Assembly: GCA_903839875.1 (NCBI GenBank)
Contig: CAIMDZ010000012.1
Coordinates: 1 to 64,000 of the forward strand
Reading direction: 5' to 3'
Source of the DNA: an uncultured Bacteroidota bacterium
GTDB lineage: Bacteria; Bacteroidota; Bacteroidia; Chitinophagales; Chitinophagaceae
Length of the DNA: 64,000 nt
Position 1 is the stretch's first letter. Every line of letters begins with the position of its first letter. Below, one piece after another: positions 34,162 through 43,514 of the stretch. The notes beneath the pieces are model-generated. The model was not told the origin of the DNA. It worked only from the letters and a program-made list of their open reading frames with translations, and searched no databases. The position numbers and the translations under genes were made by a program.

Positions 34162-34902
34162 TTAAACCAAAAGCGATACACTTCTGGCCTTGCGATCACG
34201 AAGCCCCGCCAGCATATCCGACTCCGGCATGTCCTTTGCCCATGCAGGTCTTAGTTCATAATGGGGCGTGTCTTTAATTGATACCCAATTGCCTCCCCAT
34301 GCTAAACCTATGGAAACGCCTATTGGGCCAAGTTTATTATAGCTTGGTGATTCACCCATATATTTGCCATTCTCAAAAACACCAATATCAAATGCCAGCC
34401 CGAAATTATGATTAGAATAACCTCCTTTGGCATTTGTGACTTTTGGACCTGGTGCTGTTCTGCCTTGTGCATACAAGGCATCCTGCTGCGAAAAAGTTCG
34501 TAAGCCACTAATTATTTTTATGGTAATACCCGCCGCAGCAGCTTTGTGCACCAATTGCCGTGCCAATGGCTGCACCTCGGGAAGCAGGCTGCTAATAACT
34601 CCTTCACTCCTGCTATCCACTTTATCACCTGCATTTCCGGTATTAGGTTCTGCAGGAGGTTCTTCAGCAACAGATGTGATTGAATTACTTATCGCAGTCC
34701 ATGTTAATGGCCCGGGATCACCGTCAGGAGTGACCCCTGCCATTTTTTGTATGGCCTTAATGATCGCATCAAGATCAGTGGTGGTGGCAGGCTGCCCAAA
34801 TATTTTTTCGTAAATGGCATTCCATGTTCTTGGTCCGGCAATGCCATCGGCTGTAACGCCGATATTTAGTTGTACCTGTGTAATTAGCGCATCAGGATTC
34901 AT
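34162..34902 (-). CDS. M15-family peptidase with two peptidoglycan-binding repeats
   Basis: A 246-residue cytoplasmic-type protein with no signal peptide. Two short PG-binding-like units come first: VQLNIGVTADGIAGPRTWNA and IQKMAGVTPDGDPGPLTWTA. A peptidase M15C domain (about residues 105-235) follows, with SGLRTFSQQDALYAQGR, the zinc ligands in SNHNFGLAFDIGVF (His and Asp) and DTPHYEL (His). This is the build of phage endolysins and CwlK-type L-Ala-D-Glu/D-Asp peptidases. Without a signal peptide it would need another exit route, as phage lysins use holins. No phage genes lie nearby. Confidence 0.82.
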   Translation of the reverse strand: MNPDALITQVQLNIGVTADGIAGPRTWNAIYEKIFGQPATTTDLDAIIKAIQKMAGVTPDGDPGPLTWTAISNSITSVAEEPPAEPNTGNAGDKVDSRSEGVISSLLPEVQPLARQLVHKAAAAGITIKIISGLRTFSQQDALYAQGRTAPGPKVTNAKGGYSNHNFGLAFDIGVFENGKYMGESPSYNKLGPIGVSIGLAWGGNWVSIKDTPHYELRPAWAKDMPESDMLAGLRDRKARSVSLLV

Positions 34903-35085
34903 GTGTGTGGATTTTTAAAAGTTAAAAAATGGTCTTCAATAAAATTATTCGAAATGAAAATTAATAATAAAAAGATTAAAGTAAAATTAATTGGCAATTA
35001 ATTTTTGAATTCATTAATTGAGTAATTGAAATGATTTAAAGGTATCCGGAGATCTATTTTTTATTTTTTTCTTTATTTTTGAAGA

Positions 35086-35490
35086 ATGAAACAGTTATTA
35101 ATCATTCTTTCTTTCGCCCTGATGCCAATTATTGCAGGCGCCCAGACAAAGGCAGACTATCAGAAAATGATGACCAGGTTTGTGAAATTTTATAACAATA
35201 AACAAGGTGATAGTGTGGTAAAACTCTGGCAATTTAAAGACCGGAAAAATATTGAACGTTTATGGTCGTCTGAGGAAATGAACAAGCTTCATGAAAAGTA
35301 TGGAAAAATAACCTCATTTAAATATTTGAAGGCAGGAACCGGTAAAAACGAGGGTGTGGGATTTACCACAATATTCAGAAAGCTTGAGCCAAACGGTTCA
35401 ACTATGCAGCTTGATAATAAAAATTTTATTTCATCCTTTATTCTGATCAACTCTGAGCCTAAAGACAAATCCGTCAAAAAAGGAAAATGA
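35086..35490 (+). CDS. Exported protein of unknown function
   Basis: A 134-residue protein with signal peptide MKQLLIILSFALMPIIAGA then Q. The mature part has a helical start (DYQKMMTRFVKFYNNKQGDS) and later strands (VGFTTIFRKLEPNGSTMQLD), a layout like small NTF2/DUF3887-type periplasmic proteins, but no firm family match. The extreme C-terminus is Lys-rich. It converges with the copper ATPase gene, with 22 bases between stops. Confidence 0.65.
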   Translation: MKQLLIILSFALMPIIAGAQTKADYQKMMTRFVKFYNNKQGDSVVKLWQFKDRKNIERLWSSEEMNKLHEKYGKITSFKYLKAGTGKNEGVGFTTIFRKLEPNGSTMQLDNKNFISSFILINSEPKDKSVKKGK

Positions 35491-35512
35491 ATTAATTGAC
35501 CGAATGCGTATT

Positions 35513-37732
35513 CTATAGTTTACTCCACTTCAGCCGCAAACTATTACTCACCACAGACACAGAACTCAATGCCATAGCGGCTCCGGCTATCATAGGATTG
35601 AGCAGGAAACCATTTACCGGATATAATGCCCCGGCTGCAATGGGAATACCGATAATGTTGTAGATAAAAGCCCAGAACAGATTCTGCCGGATCAGTAAAA
35701 CGGTTTTTCGTGAGAGCCTTATTGCCTTAGGTATATGGTTAAGGTCCGAGGAAATCAAAGTCATTTTTGCAACATCCATGGCTATGTCTGTGCCCTTACC
35801 CATCGCAATACTGATATTGGCCTGGGCCAGCGCGGGGCTATCATTGATACCATCGCCCACCATTGCTACAATTTTCCCCTGAGCCTGCAGCTCTTTAATA
35901 AAATTCACCTTATCGGTTGGGGAAGCTTCCGCTTTGAATTGCGTTATACCCGCTTCAGCGGCGATCACATATGCAGTTTGCTGACTGTCACCGGTAAGCA
36001 TATACACATCAATGCCCATTTGCCTTAATTCCTTTATAGCCACGGGTGTGTGGGGTTTAATCACATCCTTAACAGCAATCGCGGCAAGTACACTAAACTG
36101 GTCTGCCAGCCAGACTACTGTATTTGCGTTCTCCACCCATTGGTTAACCTGTCTGGCAATGCTTTCGGGAATCTTTAAATTCATTGATGCAACCAGTTTG
36201 CTGCTGCCTGCGAAATATATGTTGCCGCCATAAAGGGCTGTTACCCCGCTACCTGTAATGCTGTCGAATGAATTAATGGCAACCTGTTCTATTTTTAAAT
36301 TTTTAAAAAAGCCCGTTATCGCCATTGCAAGCGGATGTTCCGACCGCGCTTCCATACTATATAGTACAGATGAAAGCAATGCATTATTTACCCCTTCTTT
36401 CCAGGCGATATCAGTCACTTCAGGTTTTCCTTCTGTAATTGTTCCGGTTTTATCCAAAACAATTGCAGTTACTTTATGGGCAGTTTCCAGGCTTTCCGCA
36501 TCTTTAATAAGGATACCTAAACCGGCGCCCTTGCCAACGCCAACGATAATGGCCGTAGGTGTTGCCAGGCCTAATGCACATGGGCAGGCGATAACCAGTA
36601 CGGTAACCATTGCGAGCAGGCCATGTGAAAATCCATTTTCGCCTCCCCAAACTATCCATACAATAAGACTTAAAACAGCAAGCCCCATTACAACAGGAAC
36701 AAATATTCCTGCAATTTTATCCACCAGTTTTTGTACCGGCGCTTTGCTTCCCTGCGCTTCCTGTACTTTCTTTATTATATGGGCAAGCAAGGTGTCTTTG
36801 CCAACTTTTTCAGCCCTGAACTGAAAACTACCTGTCTGGTTAATTGTACCGGCAAATACTTTGCTGCCGGTAGTTTTTTCAACAGGCATTGGCTCGCCTG
36901 ATATCATGCTTTCATCTATGAATGAATTGCCGGTGATAACAGTTCCGTCCACAGCAATTTTTTCACCCGGCTTTACAAGCACCACATCATTTACTGCCAG
37001 TTCTTTTATAGAAACTACTTCTTCTGATTTATCTTTCCTTACTCTTGTAACTGTTGATGGTTGTAATCCTATTAGTTTTTTAATAGCTGAGGAGGTGTTT
37101 GACTTTGCCTTTTCTTCCAGCATCTTACCGAGGAGAATAAATGCTATCACCACTGCTGATGCCTCGAAATATACATGCGCTTCCAGGTGCTTTTCAGTCC
37201 AATAGGTAGGGTAGAGGGTGTTGAAAACACTGAACAGGTAAGCAATACCTGTACTCAGCGCTACCAGTGTATCCATGTTCGCAGCGAAACGTTTTGCCTG
37301 TTTCCAGGCACCTGTAAAAAAACTGCTACCCAAAACAGCCACTACTGGTGTAGCCAGGAGCCACATCATGTAATTTGCATATGGAATATCCATTGCAAAC
37401 ATGCCCAGAACAACAATCGGAATGGACAGGATTATGGCAAGAATGGTCTTAAGCCTCAACGCTACATAATATTTCCGGTTTATTGCTTCAATTTTTTCCG
37501 GGTCGCTTTCTTCTTCATTAACCAGAATATCGTACCCGGCAGTTTCAACTGCTTTTTTTATTTCATCCAGGTTAGCAGTTTCACTATCATATTCTACAAG
37601 TGCGGTAGCATTGGCAAAATTGACACCCGCGTTGGAAATGCCTTTTTGTGATTTTAATGTTTTTTCAATGGTGACAGCACATGCTGCACAATGCATGCCG
37701 GTAACAGGAAATGTTTTTTTAATCGTTTTCAT
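35513..37732 (-). CDS. copA: Copper-exporting P1B-type ATPase
   Basis: A 739-residue heavy-metal ATPase. The N-terminal HMA domain holds the metal site GMHCAAC (residues 12-18). Eight membrane helices include the CPC metal site in VIACPCALGLATPTA. The phosphorylation motif DKTGT, the SEHPLA nucleotide-binding motif and GDGIND follow. The CPC-type signature and single HMA domain indicate Cu(I) export from the cytoplasm. No copper regulator or chaperone gene adjoins. The gene is complete; substrate specificity (Cu versus Ag) is from family knowledge. Confidence 0.93.
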   Translation of the reverse strand: MKTIKKTFPVTGMHCAACAVTIEKTLKSQKGISNAGVNFANATALVEYDSETANLDEIKKAVETAGYDILVNEEESDPEKIEAINRKYYVALRLKTILAIILSIPIVVLGMFAMDIPYANYMMWLLATPVVAVLGSSFFTGAWKQAKRFAANMDTLVALSTGIAYLFSVFNTLYPTYWTEKHLEAHVYFEASAVVIAFILLGKMLEEKAKSNTSSAIKKLIGLQPSTVTRVRKDKSEEVVSIKELAVNDVVLVKPGEKIAVDGTVITGNSFIDESMISGEPMPVEKTTGSKVFAGTINQTGSFQFRAEKVGKDTLLAHIIKKVQEAQGSKAPVQKLVDKIAGIFVPVVMGLAVLSLIVWIVWGGENGFSHGLLAMVTVLVIACPCALGLATPTAIIVGVGKGAGLGILIKDAESLETAHKVTAIVLDKTGTITEGKPEVTDIAWKEGVNNALLSSVLYSMEARSEHPLAMAITGFFKNLKIEQVAINSFDSITGSGVTALYGGNIYFAGSSKLVASMNLKIPESIARQVNQWVENANTVVWLADQFSVLAAIAVKDVIKPHTPVAIKELRQMGIDVYMLTGDSQQTAYVIAAEAGITQFKAEASPTDKVNFIKELQAQGKIVAMVGDGINDSPALAQANISIAMGKGTDIAMDVAKMTLISSDLNHIPKAIRLSRKTVLLIRQNLFWAFIYNIIGIPIAAGALYPVNGFLLNPMIAGAAMALSSVSVVSNSLRLKWSKL

Positions 37733-38120
37733 TAGACTTCTTAGGCAAAGTTAACCGTTGCAAAGGTCAAAAACTAACCGGAAATTTCTAATGATCCAAG
37801 TCAATAAAAGACTTTTATCAAGCTTCGGATATAATATATGAGGTGGAGATGTCCCCCACTTTCAAGATGTGGTGCGACTATTATACTGTAAATGGGGTAA
37901 ATTTGTGCATTTATCAATAAGTGCTTTGCGAGCTTATAAACGTGACGTGAGTGTAGTAAATTGAAATAAAATTTAGTCCCGCATGTGCGGGTGAAACTCT
38001 TTTGCACAGATCTATGCCGCGTGAAGTATAACGCAATTATGGTAACCCGGTATGTTATTGAATGTTATACAAAAACAAAAAGGGCGGGAAAACCCGCCCT
38101 TAGTCTGCTTCCTGATTTAT
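37733..38120. other. Gene-free stretch with degenerate repeats
   Basis: It contains GTGCTTTGCGAGCTTATAAA (about 37920) and GCCGCGTGAAGTATAACGC (about 38014), members of the same dispersed block as 19850 and 20528, plus the terminator at 38081-38100. Confidence 0.5.
38081..38100 (-). terminator. Terminator of the T9SS-cargo gene at 38121
   Basis: AGGGCGGG / CCCGCCCT stem with an AAAA loop; on the minus strand TTTTTGTTTTT follows. Confidence 0.85.
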
Positions 38121-39014
38121 TTACTTAACTATAAATTTCTTTTCTTCGACTCCGCCGAGTTCATCTGCAATCCGCAGCACATACATGCCATGAACCAGGC
38201 CCGATACATTAACCTGGAAATTATTTTCACCTATAGCTGCGTTAGTAGTTGACTCTTTAATCAGCCTGCCGCTAAAGTCAAGAACACTCAGCCTGATATT
38301 TCCACCGGTTATGCTGTAATAATACAAATTCGCATTTCCTCCTGAAGGATTTGGATATATTATTGAAGGAGTTGAGTTCGTATTTACTGTAACTACACCT
38401 GAAGGGACATTACCTGCAAAAGCAAGGGTATCAATATACAATGAATTATTTGCAACAGGTGTTGTGCCGCTCGATGCCAATAATATCATTGCAGTGTCAG
38501 GCAACTTACCGCTGTAATAATTAAGATTGATGGTAAAAGCAGTCCATGTACTAAGAGTGCCACCAACTGTTTTATTTGCGAATGCAACGGTATCTCTTTT
38601 ATTGGTTGCTAAATTCCATTTAGTAAGAAGTGCCATAACGTGGCCTGAATCTGTGCCGGTGGTTGCATATTGCCATTGGCCTGTAAGGCTTGCCGGGCGC
38701 AAGGTATAAGCGAAACCACCGCTTACTGACAAGGTCGTAGTATTTATAGAACCAGTTACAGCTATTCCCGGGGCTACCGGTAATACAACTGTTTTAGAAG
38801 TTAATTTAATATAGGAAGCCCCTGATGCTCCGGGCGTACCCTTTTCACAGGTGTAAACTGAAGCCGTTCCTGTAAATGAGTTTAAATTACCCCATTGATC
38901 AGGAGTATCATACCCGGTATGAGCCGTCCAGCTTTCGAAGCTGGCATTAGGGATCTGTGCGAAAGCAGAACCGGTTAAAACAATGGAACAAAATAGTGTA
39001 GAAAGTTTCTTCAT
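38121..39014 (-). CDS. T9SS-exported protein, tandem paralogue 1
   Basis: A 297-residue protein with signal peptide MKKLSTLFCSIVLTGSAFA then Q. The body (IPNASFESWTAHTGYDTPDQ then WGNLN) is a beta-sandwich-like domain of the PCMD/carbohydrate-binding kind: SFESW at the start and an LYIDTLAFAG strand near its end. The C-terminal 75 residues are a type A T9SS sorting domain (SIIYPNPSGGNANLYY, ending with GVEEKKFIVK). It is a paralogue of the next gene (39066), which has the same length and order. Confidence 0.82.
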   Translation of the reverse strand: MKKLSTLFCSIVLTGSAFAQIPNASFESWTAHTGYDTPDQWGNLNSFTGTASVYTCEKGTPGASGASYIKLTSKTVVLPVAPGIAVTGSINTTTLSVSGGFAYTLRPASLTGQWQYATTGTDSGHVMALLTKWNLATNKRDTVAFANKTVGGTLSTWTAFTINLNYYSGKLPDTAMILLASSGTTPVANNSLYIDTLAFAGNVPSGVVTVNTNSTPSIIYPNPSGGNANLYYYSITGGNIRLSVLDFSGRLIKESTTNAAIGENNFQVNVSGLVHGMYVLRIADELGGVEEKKFIVK

Positions 39015-39065
39015 ACTCGTTTGGTTTTAAGTGGTCAGATAATAAAGAAAGTGGTTATTTTTTTG

Positions 39066-39959
39066 TTAATCAATAATTAATTTTTTCACCTGAATTCCCT
39101 GTTCATCTTCTATCTTAATAATATAAAATCCTTTTGAAAGATCTGCTGTATTTATGGTATTGGTGTTCATTCCTTTACTTACTTTCAAAGTTAAAGTTTT
39201 TATTGTCCTTCCACTAAGGTCTGAAATAGAAACATGCGTATCATTTCCGGAAACACTATTGTAAGATAATGTGAATTTTTCTTTTGCCGGATTTGGGAAT
39301 ACTGAAAGCTCATTTACCAGTTTAAACTGGTTTTCTGCGCCTAATGTCAGAGAATCAGCAAACCTCAGGTCGTCCACCATAAGAATACTATAGACTAATG
39401 GATTGGACCCACTTGCCGATAATACTACCATAGCTGAATCGGGGGAAGCGGAACTATAATAATACAGGGGTATATGAAAGGCCGTCCATGCCATAACCAT
39501 GTCTGGTAAATCGTACCTGGTATAAGCTATTGTATCCCTGTGGCTGGTGCCTGAGTTCCATTTCGACAGGAAGATAGTGATAAATCCCTGGTCAGCGGAA
39601 CTGTAAGCCATATACTGCCATTCTCCGGCCAATACCTGCGGGCGTAAAGTGTATGGGAAACCCGATATTGGAAGATAGGATGTATGATCTAATCTGCCTG
39701 AAACTGCAATCCCCGGTACGATTCCTATTCCTGGTACATTCAATGTACCTAGTTTTATGGAATAACCTGAATAACCCGGATCCATTCTTTGGCAGGTGTA
39801 AAATGAAGTAGAAGTTGTGACCGGGTTCATGTTATCCCATCCAACAGGCATTTGATAACCTGCAGAGGAATCCCAGGTTTCAAAATCTCCGTTGGGAATT
39901 TGTGCAATGCATGACGTTGTAACAAATAATGCTGTGAATAAAGTAATTAGTCTGATCAT
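39066..39959 (-). CDS. T9SS-exported protein, tandem paralogue 2
   Basis: Also 297 residues: signal peptide MIRLITLFTALFVTTSCIA then Q, then IPNGDFETWDSSAGYQMPVG and WDNMNPV, matching the start of the 38121 protein. The shared core includes PYTLRPQVLAGEWQYMAYS versus AYTLRPASLTGQWQYATTG, and a strand ILMVDDLRFA. The C-terminal sorting domain starts LSVFPNPAKEKFTLSY. The two genes are 51 bases apart on one strand, likely one operon from a tandem duplication. Confidence 0.82.
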   Translation of the reverse strand: MIRLITLFTALFVTTSCIAQIPNGDFETWDSSAGYQMPVGWDNMNPVTTSTSFYTCQRMDPGYSGYSIKLGTLNVPGIGIVPGIAVSGRLDHTSYLPISGFPYTLRPQVLAGEWQYMAYSSADQGFITIFLSKWNSGTSHRDTIAYTRYDLPDMVMAWTAFHIPLYYYSSASPDSAMVVLSASGSNPLVYSILMVDDLRFADSLTLGAENQFKLVNELSVFPNPAKEKFTLSYNSVSGNDTHVSISDLSGRTIKTLTLKVSKGMNTNTINTADLSKGFYIIKIEDEQGIQVKKLIID

Positions 39960-40100
39960 TGATTTAGTTGCATCTTTTGTATTAATTTTACAAATGTAAT
40001 TTATTAATTAATTGTAAACAAGAATTAAACTTTGTATTTAGTATATTATTACCCAACTGTTAATAATTGACTGTCTGTTAATCTGAAATATAATATAATT

Positions 40101-41549
40101 ATGAAATATTTTTTTACACTTTGTTTTGCGGTAGCGTTTAGCGTTCCGTCTTTTGCACAGATAACCTGGGGTACCCCTATTACTGTAACCTCATCAGGTA
40201 CCGGGAGTAATCTTCATCCGCGTATAGCTTTAAACAGAAGCGGAGACCCTTATATTGTTTGGGGTAAGACTGACACAATCGCCTATTTTACAAAATGGAA
40301 CGGCACTTCTTTTAACCCCCCATCCGTGCCAAGCGGTGCTCATAAAGTATTTGCACAATCCTGGGCTGGACCTGATCTTGCCGCCTACGGTGATACTGTG
40401 TATATCTCTATGAAGGTTACGCCGGAAGGTACAATCACAAATTATTCGTACCTCGCACATTCCTATGACGGAGGAACTACGTTTTCGGCTCCAGTACGTG
40501 TTGATAACATAGACACCAATATATCACGTTTCCCCACGGTTACTGCGAATGCTACCGGCAATCCTGTTGTTGCCTTTATGAAGTTCAATGCCTCCTTTAA
40601 CAATGCACAATACGTAGTGAGCCGGTCAACTGATGGCGGTGCAACATTTTCAGCCGACGTTCTGGCCAGCGCAGGTACTAATGAGGTTTGCAATTGTTGT
40701 CCTGCAACCATGCTTTCTTCAGGATCAGACATTATTGTTCTTTACAGAAATAATGCCACAAATATCAGGGATTCATGGGCGGCTGTTTCCACTACAGGCG
40801 GAGCAACTTTCCCCAGTCACATGAATATTGATAACAATAACTGGCTGAAGACTTCATGCCCCGCAAGTGGCCCCGATGGTTTTGTTATTGGTGATAGTAT
40901 TTATTCAGTATTCATGAGCGGAGATACGCCGCCACTTGTTTACTACAGCCGTTCATCAATAAGTGCAATGTCCTCAGCTTCAACTACTCCACTTACAGGG
41001 ACTGTTACCGGTCTTTTATCTCAAAACTATCCCCGTACTGCAAACTGCGGCAATGTGGCCTCGGCTGTCTGGGTGCAAAATGTCAGTTCCGGAAAATACA
41101 TTGCGTTTACTTTTACCAATAACATTACTGCCGGCGGTTTTCCTCCTTACAGTGCGTTATCCTTTGCAACAGGCACCGGGATCATGAATGCAGATGTGGC
41201 AATGTCTCCAGGCGCTGTACATATAGTTTGGGAAGACGATAACACCGGAAAGGTAATGTATTTGAAAGGTACTTATACCGTTACCACATCAGTATCCCAG
41301 GCAACTTCAAAAGAAATTATTGATTTATTTCCAAATCCTGCCAAGGAGGAATTTACTATTATCCTGAACAAAATCAACATTTCTTCCAGCTACCTTGTTG
41401 ATATGTCCGGCAGCCGTATTGATGTGGTTCCCATTGTTAACAATGGCAAAGCCAGCTTCTCCGTACAAGGAATTGCGAAAGGTAATTATTACTTCGTAAT
41501 GAATGATGAATCGGGTAAGAATTATTATTCGAAATTAGTATTGCAATAA
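40101..41549 (+). CDS. Sialidase-fold (BNR repeat) T9SS cargo protein
   Basis: A 482-residue exported protein. The signal peptide is MKYFFTLCFAVAFSVPSFA. The propeller region carries Asp-box-like repeats: YDGGTTFSAPV, STDGGATFSADV and STTGGATFPSH. A sorting domain follows from IIDLFPNPAKEEFTII to the C-terminus. Asp-boxes occur in sialidases and in non-enzymatic propellers; the catalytic Arg triad and Tyr/Glu pair of a sialidase were not traced, so enzyme activity is uncertain. CNCCPATML, a Cys cluster, could bind metal or form disulphides. A terminator follows. Confidence 0.8.
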   Translation: MKYFFTLCFAVAFSVPSFAQITWGTPITVTSSGTGSNLHPRIALNRSGDPYIVWGKTDTIAYFTKWNGTSFNPPSVPSGAHKVFAQSWAGPDLAAYGDTVYISMKVTPEGTITNYSYLAHSYDGGTTFSAPVRVDNIDTNISRFPTVTANATGNPVVAFMKFNASFNNAQYVVSRSTDGGATFSADVLASAGTNEVCNCCPATMLSSGSDIIVLYRNNATNIRDSWAAVSTTGGATFPSHMNIDNNNWLKTSCPASGPDGFVIGDSIYSVFMSGDTPPLVYYSRSSISAMSSASTTPLTGTVTGLLSQNYPRTANCGNVASAVWVQNVSSGKYIAFTFTNNITAGGFPPYSALSFATGTGIMNADVAMSPGAVHIVWEDDNTGKVMYLKGTYTVTTSVSQATSKEIIDLFPNPAKEEFTIILNKINISSSYLVDMSGSRIDVVPIVNNGKASFSVQGIAKGNYYFVMNDESGKNYYSKLVLQ

Positions 41550-41570
41550 GCGCTGGTGAAAGTATTTAAA

Positions 41571-41602
41571 ACAGCCGCTCCGGGTTCCGGGCGGCTGTTT
41601 TT
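41571..41602 (+). terminator. Terminator after the BNR gene
   Basis: ACAGCCGC (41571-41578) pairs with GCGGCTGT (41591-41598), with a nested CCGG/CCGG and a T-rich tail. Confidence 0.8.
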
Positions 41603-41631
41603 GTATTTATGCAGATTGTTTTCTGACAAGG

Positions 41632-42462
41632 TTATTGAATTACTACTTTCTTCCTTACAATGCGGTTGTCACCTGAGAAAATGGCAAAGAAATAAATGCC
41701 CGGAGTGAGTGCACTCACGTCAAAATTTAAAGAATGATCGCCAGGTTGCAGGAAACCGAAATCCTTTGTTGCGGCTTTATTACCTAATACATCTGTAACT
41801 ACCAATGTAACATCTAAACTACTGTTCAATCCGAAGTAAAGCACCACGTGATCACTTGCCGGGTTAGGGTAAACAGTAAGTGGGTTGTGGTCATTAATAT
41901 TGTCTAGCCCAGCTATGGAGCAGAAGGTAGTAGCTACATATTCCCAGGTGCGTACAGATGGCTTCATTAAGTTACTGTTGAGTGTGTCTGTATATACTTT
42001 TTTATTGGGGCAAATGAGGTAAAAAGTTGGGTAAGAATTAATGTTGTACGAAGCATTGAAATCATTCAATGGAACTCCATATGGCGGATTGATGACCGTG
42101 AAAAGAGTACCGGCCAGCCAGTTGCCCTGAGTGCTTGTGCCGGTTCCCTGCAGGTCGGCAAGATCCGTGCCGCCATCTCCTTCAATAAAAAGTACTTTGG
42201 CTTTATTGTCTCCAATGCTGTCTTGCAGGGTATAAAGGCTATCCATTACTCCGCTTCGATGGTAAGCCCAGCATGGAGCGCACCAGGTAGTGGAAATGTC
42301 TATCGCTACATATTTTCCCTGGTTAAGGTAAGAATAGAGGTTTTGGGTTGTTCCGTAAATATCTGTAAAAGTAAAGTCGGGGGCAGTGGCGCCATCGGCA
42401 AGCTGTGCATTTGCAGTACCTAAGGAAAAGACTGACATCAATGCGCAAAAGATCTTTTTCAT
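41632..42462 (-). CDS. Thioredoxin-like (TlpA/AhpC) protein with T9SS sorting domain
   Basis: From ATG 42462: signal peptide MKKIFCALMSVFSLGTANA then Q. The thioredoxin fold of the TlpA/AhpC type (about residues 20-185) has the redox pair in TTWCAPCWAYHR (CxxC) and the cis-Pro in SYPTFYLI. A C-terminal sorting domain begins LTVYPNPASDHVVLYF. It is an oxidoreductase sent to the cell surface or medium. The in-frame Met 11 codons upstream lengthens the N-terminus without a signal and is less likely. Confidence 0.85.
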   Translation of the reverse strand: MKKIFCALMSVFSLGTANAQLADGATAPDFTFTDIYGTTQNLYSYLNQGKYVAIDISTTWCAPCWAYHRSGVMDSLYTLQDSIGDNKAKVLFIEGDGGTDLADLQGTGTSTQGNWLAGTLFTVINPPYGVPLNDFNASYNINSYPTFYLICPNKKVYTDTLNSNLMKPSVRTWEYVATTFCSIAGLDNINDHNPLTVYPNPASDHVVLYFGLNSSLDVTLVVTDVLGNKAATKDFGFLQPGDHSLNFDVSALTPGIYFFAIFSGDNRIVRKKVVIQ

Positions 42463-42504
42463 TTCCTGTATGGATTTAACCGGAAGAGCCGCCACAAAAA
42501 TAAA

Positions 42505-42536
42505 CCCTCATCCCGGCTTAAAAGATAGGATGAGGG
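42505..42536 (-). terminator. Terminator of the gene at 42555
   Basis: CCCTCATCC (42505-42513) pairs with GGATGAGGG (42528-42536); on the minus strand TTTATTTTTG follows. Confidence 0.75.
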
Positions 42537-42554
42537 CAATAAATATAGTAAAGA

Positions 42555-42995
42555 CTACAACTTAAACACCAGGAAGTAGGCAACTACGTACATTGGTTCG
42601 CAAAGTAACTCATAACCTATCACTGTGTGACTTGCGTTTTCAACAGATCCGTCTCTTTTTATATAACCAAGCACAACGTGATCCCCATTTTCTACGGTAA
42701 TTGTATAATCAGTCTGATTCATTGATATAGAGGCAATCACATGATGGTCAAGATCATGAATTTCGTTGCCATTTGCAATATAACCAACTGTTTTATGTTG
42801 GCTGTTCACAATACAGAATTGTTTATCTACATTTTTAAACTGGCCAAGGAATGTATTATTATTGCCAATAATAGTGCCATTCCCGACGTCGCCGATAAAG
42901 TTGTGGTGGCTATCCTGGAATATATGTATGTTTTCCTGGGCAGAAAGCATGTTTACACTGCAACAAAAACCTAGAATTAATAATATTTTTTTCAT
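42555..42995 (-). CDS. Exported 5-fold beta-flower-like repeat protein
   Basis: From ATG 42995 the signal is MKKILLILGFCCSVNMLSA then Q; the open frame extends upstream to 43061 without a better start. The mature part is built of short repeats of a G-x-I-x-x-x-N/D-x-x-I/V-G-Y/x type (GTIIGNNNTFLG, HKTVGYIANGNEIHD, VVLGYIKRDGSVENASHTVI). This resembles small proteins annotated as 5-fold beta-flower proteins in Bacteroidota. It ends with a hydrophobic YVVAYFLVFKL segment. Function unknown. Confidence 0.65.
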   Translation of the reverse strand: MKKILLILGFCCSVNMLSAQENIHIFQDSHHNFIGDVGNGTIIGNNNTFLGQFKNVDKQFCIVNSQHKTVGYIANGNEIHDLDHHVIASISMNQTDYTITVENGDHVVLGYIKRDGSVENASHTVIGYELLCEPMYVVAYFLVFKL

Positions 42996-43061
42996 ATTTA
43001 CGGTATTTAAGTGAATGCAAGATATTAATTTTCCTTTTACTTTCCATATATTATTTTGCAC

Positions 43062-43514
43062 TTTTTTAAAAAAAGCCAGAAAAAAAAAGGATTTTCTAAA
43101 ATTCTTTAACTCATACTTAAAATTGCAGCCTGATCTTGTGAAGGTTATTATTTTAAATTTACAACTGATTGATTGAATTTGTTATTATTGTCAGTACGAA
43201 TAGCTCAAAAACACGAATTTAATGATAAATAGTGTTGGTTAAGATTTGTGTAAAACAGATTATTCCATTTGCACGTCCGGTTTTTACATATGTATCATTG
43301 AAGCATGTTTTTAGTTAAGACTTTATTAAAGGTATTTTTCCTGATGAAAAAAAATCAGCATTTACCCAAGATTTCAGGCTGAGTTTTCGTCTATAATCAG
43401 GTAATCCCCAATGTTATTAACATGCAGGATTTTAACGTATTGAATAGTTGCAGTTACAGTAAAAAATACCGCTATAAAACCATATATTTGCACATCTTTT
43501 TTTAATACCGGAAT
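43062..43514. promoter_or_regulatory. Long upstream region of gyrA with TATATTTG -7 box
   Basis: A 453-bp AT-rich region without genes. TATATTTG at 43483-43490 fits the Bacteroidota -7 box and lies 24 bases before the gyrA ATG. No other structure was recognised. Confidence 0.5.

Noticed and set aside
36258-36824. 188-residue open frame antisense to copA
   Set aside because: A mirror of the P-type ATPase coding pattern; no independent evidence.
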